The notes below the pieces were generated by a model that had not been told where the DNA came from, did not search any database, and worked only from the letters and a program-made list of their open reading frames with translations. Both the position numbers and the translations under genes were made by a program. This document shows, piece after piece, positions 62,618 to 64,000 of a DNA stretch of 64,000 bases (position 1 is its first letter; each line of letters starts with the position of its first letter). The stretch is from Gammaproteobacteria bacterium (lineage in GTDB: Bacteria > Pseudomonadota > Gammaproteobacteria > PS1 > Pseudothioglobaceae), in assembly GCA_030739975.1 (NCBI GenBank), contig JASLYC010000084.1, positions 1 to 64,000 of the forward strand. The letters run 5' to 3'.

Positions 62618-63487
62618 TTGGTTGGCTTGGTGTCTATCTTTAACAAACTAGATGAGTACAAATACTGGAGAGACGAAAAGCTTGAAATGGCAGTCACATC
62701 TGTTGACGATTGCGTTGTTCCAATAGTTGACCCATTTAATTTAAGCCATAATGAAAAAGAAAAGTTAACAGAACTATGTACTCGCAATAACTTTGCACTA
62801 TTTCAACTACAAAAACAAGAAAGCTATGTCGATGCATTTATTAAGATTAATAGCCAACTTGGTCTAACTAATTATGACAAACACCTATACTCACAAGATA
62901 GCGGTATAGCCAAAATAACACAAACTAATAACCAAGAGCAAGCTGAATTTATACCATACACAAACAGGCGTATTGGTTGGCATACCGATGGCTATTACAA
63001 CCCACCCGAACAAAGTATAAGGTCATTTGTACTTTTATGCATTAACAAAGCCGCAAGTGGAGGCAAAAGCACTTGGATAGATCACCAAATACTATATATT
63101 CTGCTACGAGAAAATAATCCAGAAGCAGCACACGCATTAACCCATGCTAGAGCTATGACTATCCCTGAACATATAACTAATGGAGTAATTCGCAGACAAA
63201 AATCTGCCGGACCTATTTTCTTTATTGATGAAAAGTCAGGTCAACTATCTATGCGCTACACTCAAAGAAAAAAGAACGTCCAATTCTTAAATTCTGTTGA
63301 AATAAAACAGGCAATTGAAGTGTTAGATAATTTACTAGCCACCAATTCAAAGTACCACTTTAAGCTATTGCTTGCGCCTAGGCAAGGAATTATTTGTAAC
63401 AACGTAATACATAAACGCGAAGATTTCATTGACGACCCTGCTGTTCCACGTTTGCTATTAAGGGGAAGATACTTTGACAGGGTTTAG
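62618..63487 (+). CDS. TauD/TfdA-family Fe(II)/2-oxoglutarate-like dioxygenase
   Basis: HxD motif GWHTDGYYNPP, distal His in IICNNVIHKREDF; family fold pattern. Confidence 0.8.
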   Translation: MVGLVSIFNKLDEYKYWRDEKLEMAVTSVDDCVVPIVDPFNLSHNEKEKLTELCTRNNFALFQLQKQESYVDAFIKINSQLGLTNYDKHLYSQDSGIAKITQTNNQEQAEFIPYTNRRIGWHTDGYYNPPEQSIRSFVLLCINKAASGGKSTWIDHQILYILLRENNPEAAHALTHARAMTIPEHITNGVIRRQKSAGPIFFIDEKSGQLSMRYTQRKKNVQFLNSVEIKQAIEVLDNLLATNSKYHFKLLLAPRQGIICNNVIHKREDFIDDPAVPRLLLRGRYFDRV

Positions 63488-63547
63488 TCGCTTGCATTAT
63501 TGTTTCAGTTAAGCGATATTATCTATACCTTAATATATAATAAAATT

Positions 63548-64000
63548 ATGAATGCAAAAAAAAGTCTTCACTCAAAAGCCAGTCAAATAAGACTCATTAT
63601 TTTTGATGTTGATGGAGTTCTCACAGATGGGGGTTTGTATTTTTCTGACGAGGGGCACGAACTAAAACGCTTCAACTCTCTGGACGGACACGGCATCAAA
63701 ATGATTCAAGAATTTGCAATCGAGCCTGCTGTTATTAGTGCTCGATCGACAAAAACTGTTGAATATAGAATGGCTAACTTAGGGGTTAAACACTTCTATC
63801 AGGGGCAAGAAAATAAGCTTATAGCATACAAAGAGCTAATTAGTAAACTAAACCTGAAACCTCAGCAAGTGGCATATATGGGCGACGATGTTTTAGATTT
63901 ACCTGTAATGCTAAATGTTGGACTACCGATAGCTGTTGCAAATGCTCATGACCTTGTCAAGAAGAACTCTGCTTTTGTTACAAAAAAGGCTGGAGGAGAT
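63548..64000 (+). CDS. kdsC: 3-deoxy-D-manno-octulosonate 8-phosphate phosphatase (HAD), 3' end outside window
   Basis: LIIFDVDGVLTDGGLYFSDEGHELKRFNSLDGHGIKM; VAYMGDDVLDLPVM. Confidence 0.93.
   Translation, partial: MNAKKSLHSKASQIRLIIFDVDGVLTDGGLYFSDEGHELKRFNSLDGHGIKMIQEFAIEPAVISARSTKTVEYRMANLGVKHFYQGQENKLIAYKELISKLNLKPQQVAYMGDDVLDLPVMLNVGLPIAVANAHDLVKKNSAFVTKKAGGD

Overview
AT-rich, densely packed bacterial chromosome segment. Gene content (bL31, SlpA/FkpB, smg-topA, rpmH-rnpA-yidD-yidC, kdsC) points to a marine Gammaproteobacterium, possibly SUP05/Pseudothioglobus-like; the taxon is inferred. Main blocks: (1) 1-12868, a nucleoside uptake and catabolism operon (BMP-type ABC transporter, cdd, PNP, deoC, a two-domain ALDH16-like enzyme, deoA, deoB, add). 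(2) 12880-18062, housekeeping genes (fkpB, accD, trpA, hemE, rpmE, glmU). (3) 18065-25354, transporters, alr/dadA, a racemase-superfamily protein, and split plsC/lplT-like genes. (4) 25548-51971, an accessory catabolic block for methylated and zwitterionic compounds: MttB-like methyltransferase without pyrrolysine, fused carnitine dehydrogenase-thioesterase, BKACE, CdhR-like regulator, DMGDH-like oxidase, DddP-like M24 protein, creatinase, GMC oxidase, DUF1989 protein, gcvP/gcvR, sdaA. Embedded in it is an ALDH / M19 dipeptidase / 565-aa unknown / DUF3726-like / Ldh2 operon. (5) 52080-64000, sbmA/bacA-like plus a small ORF, trpB, trpF, two unknowns, topA, smg, upp, the rpmH cluster, a TauD-like oxygenase and kdsC (truncated by the window). 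The best candidate for an undescribed system is the 36.2-42.1 kb operon with two uncharacterised, directly abutting proteins, next to the carnitine/DddP-like genes. No tRNA, rRNA, CRISPR, transposase or phage genes were found.
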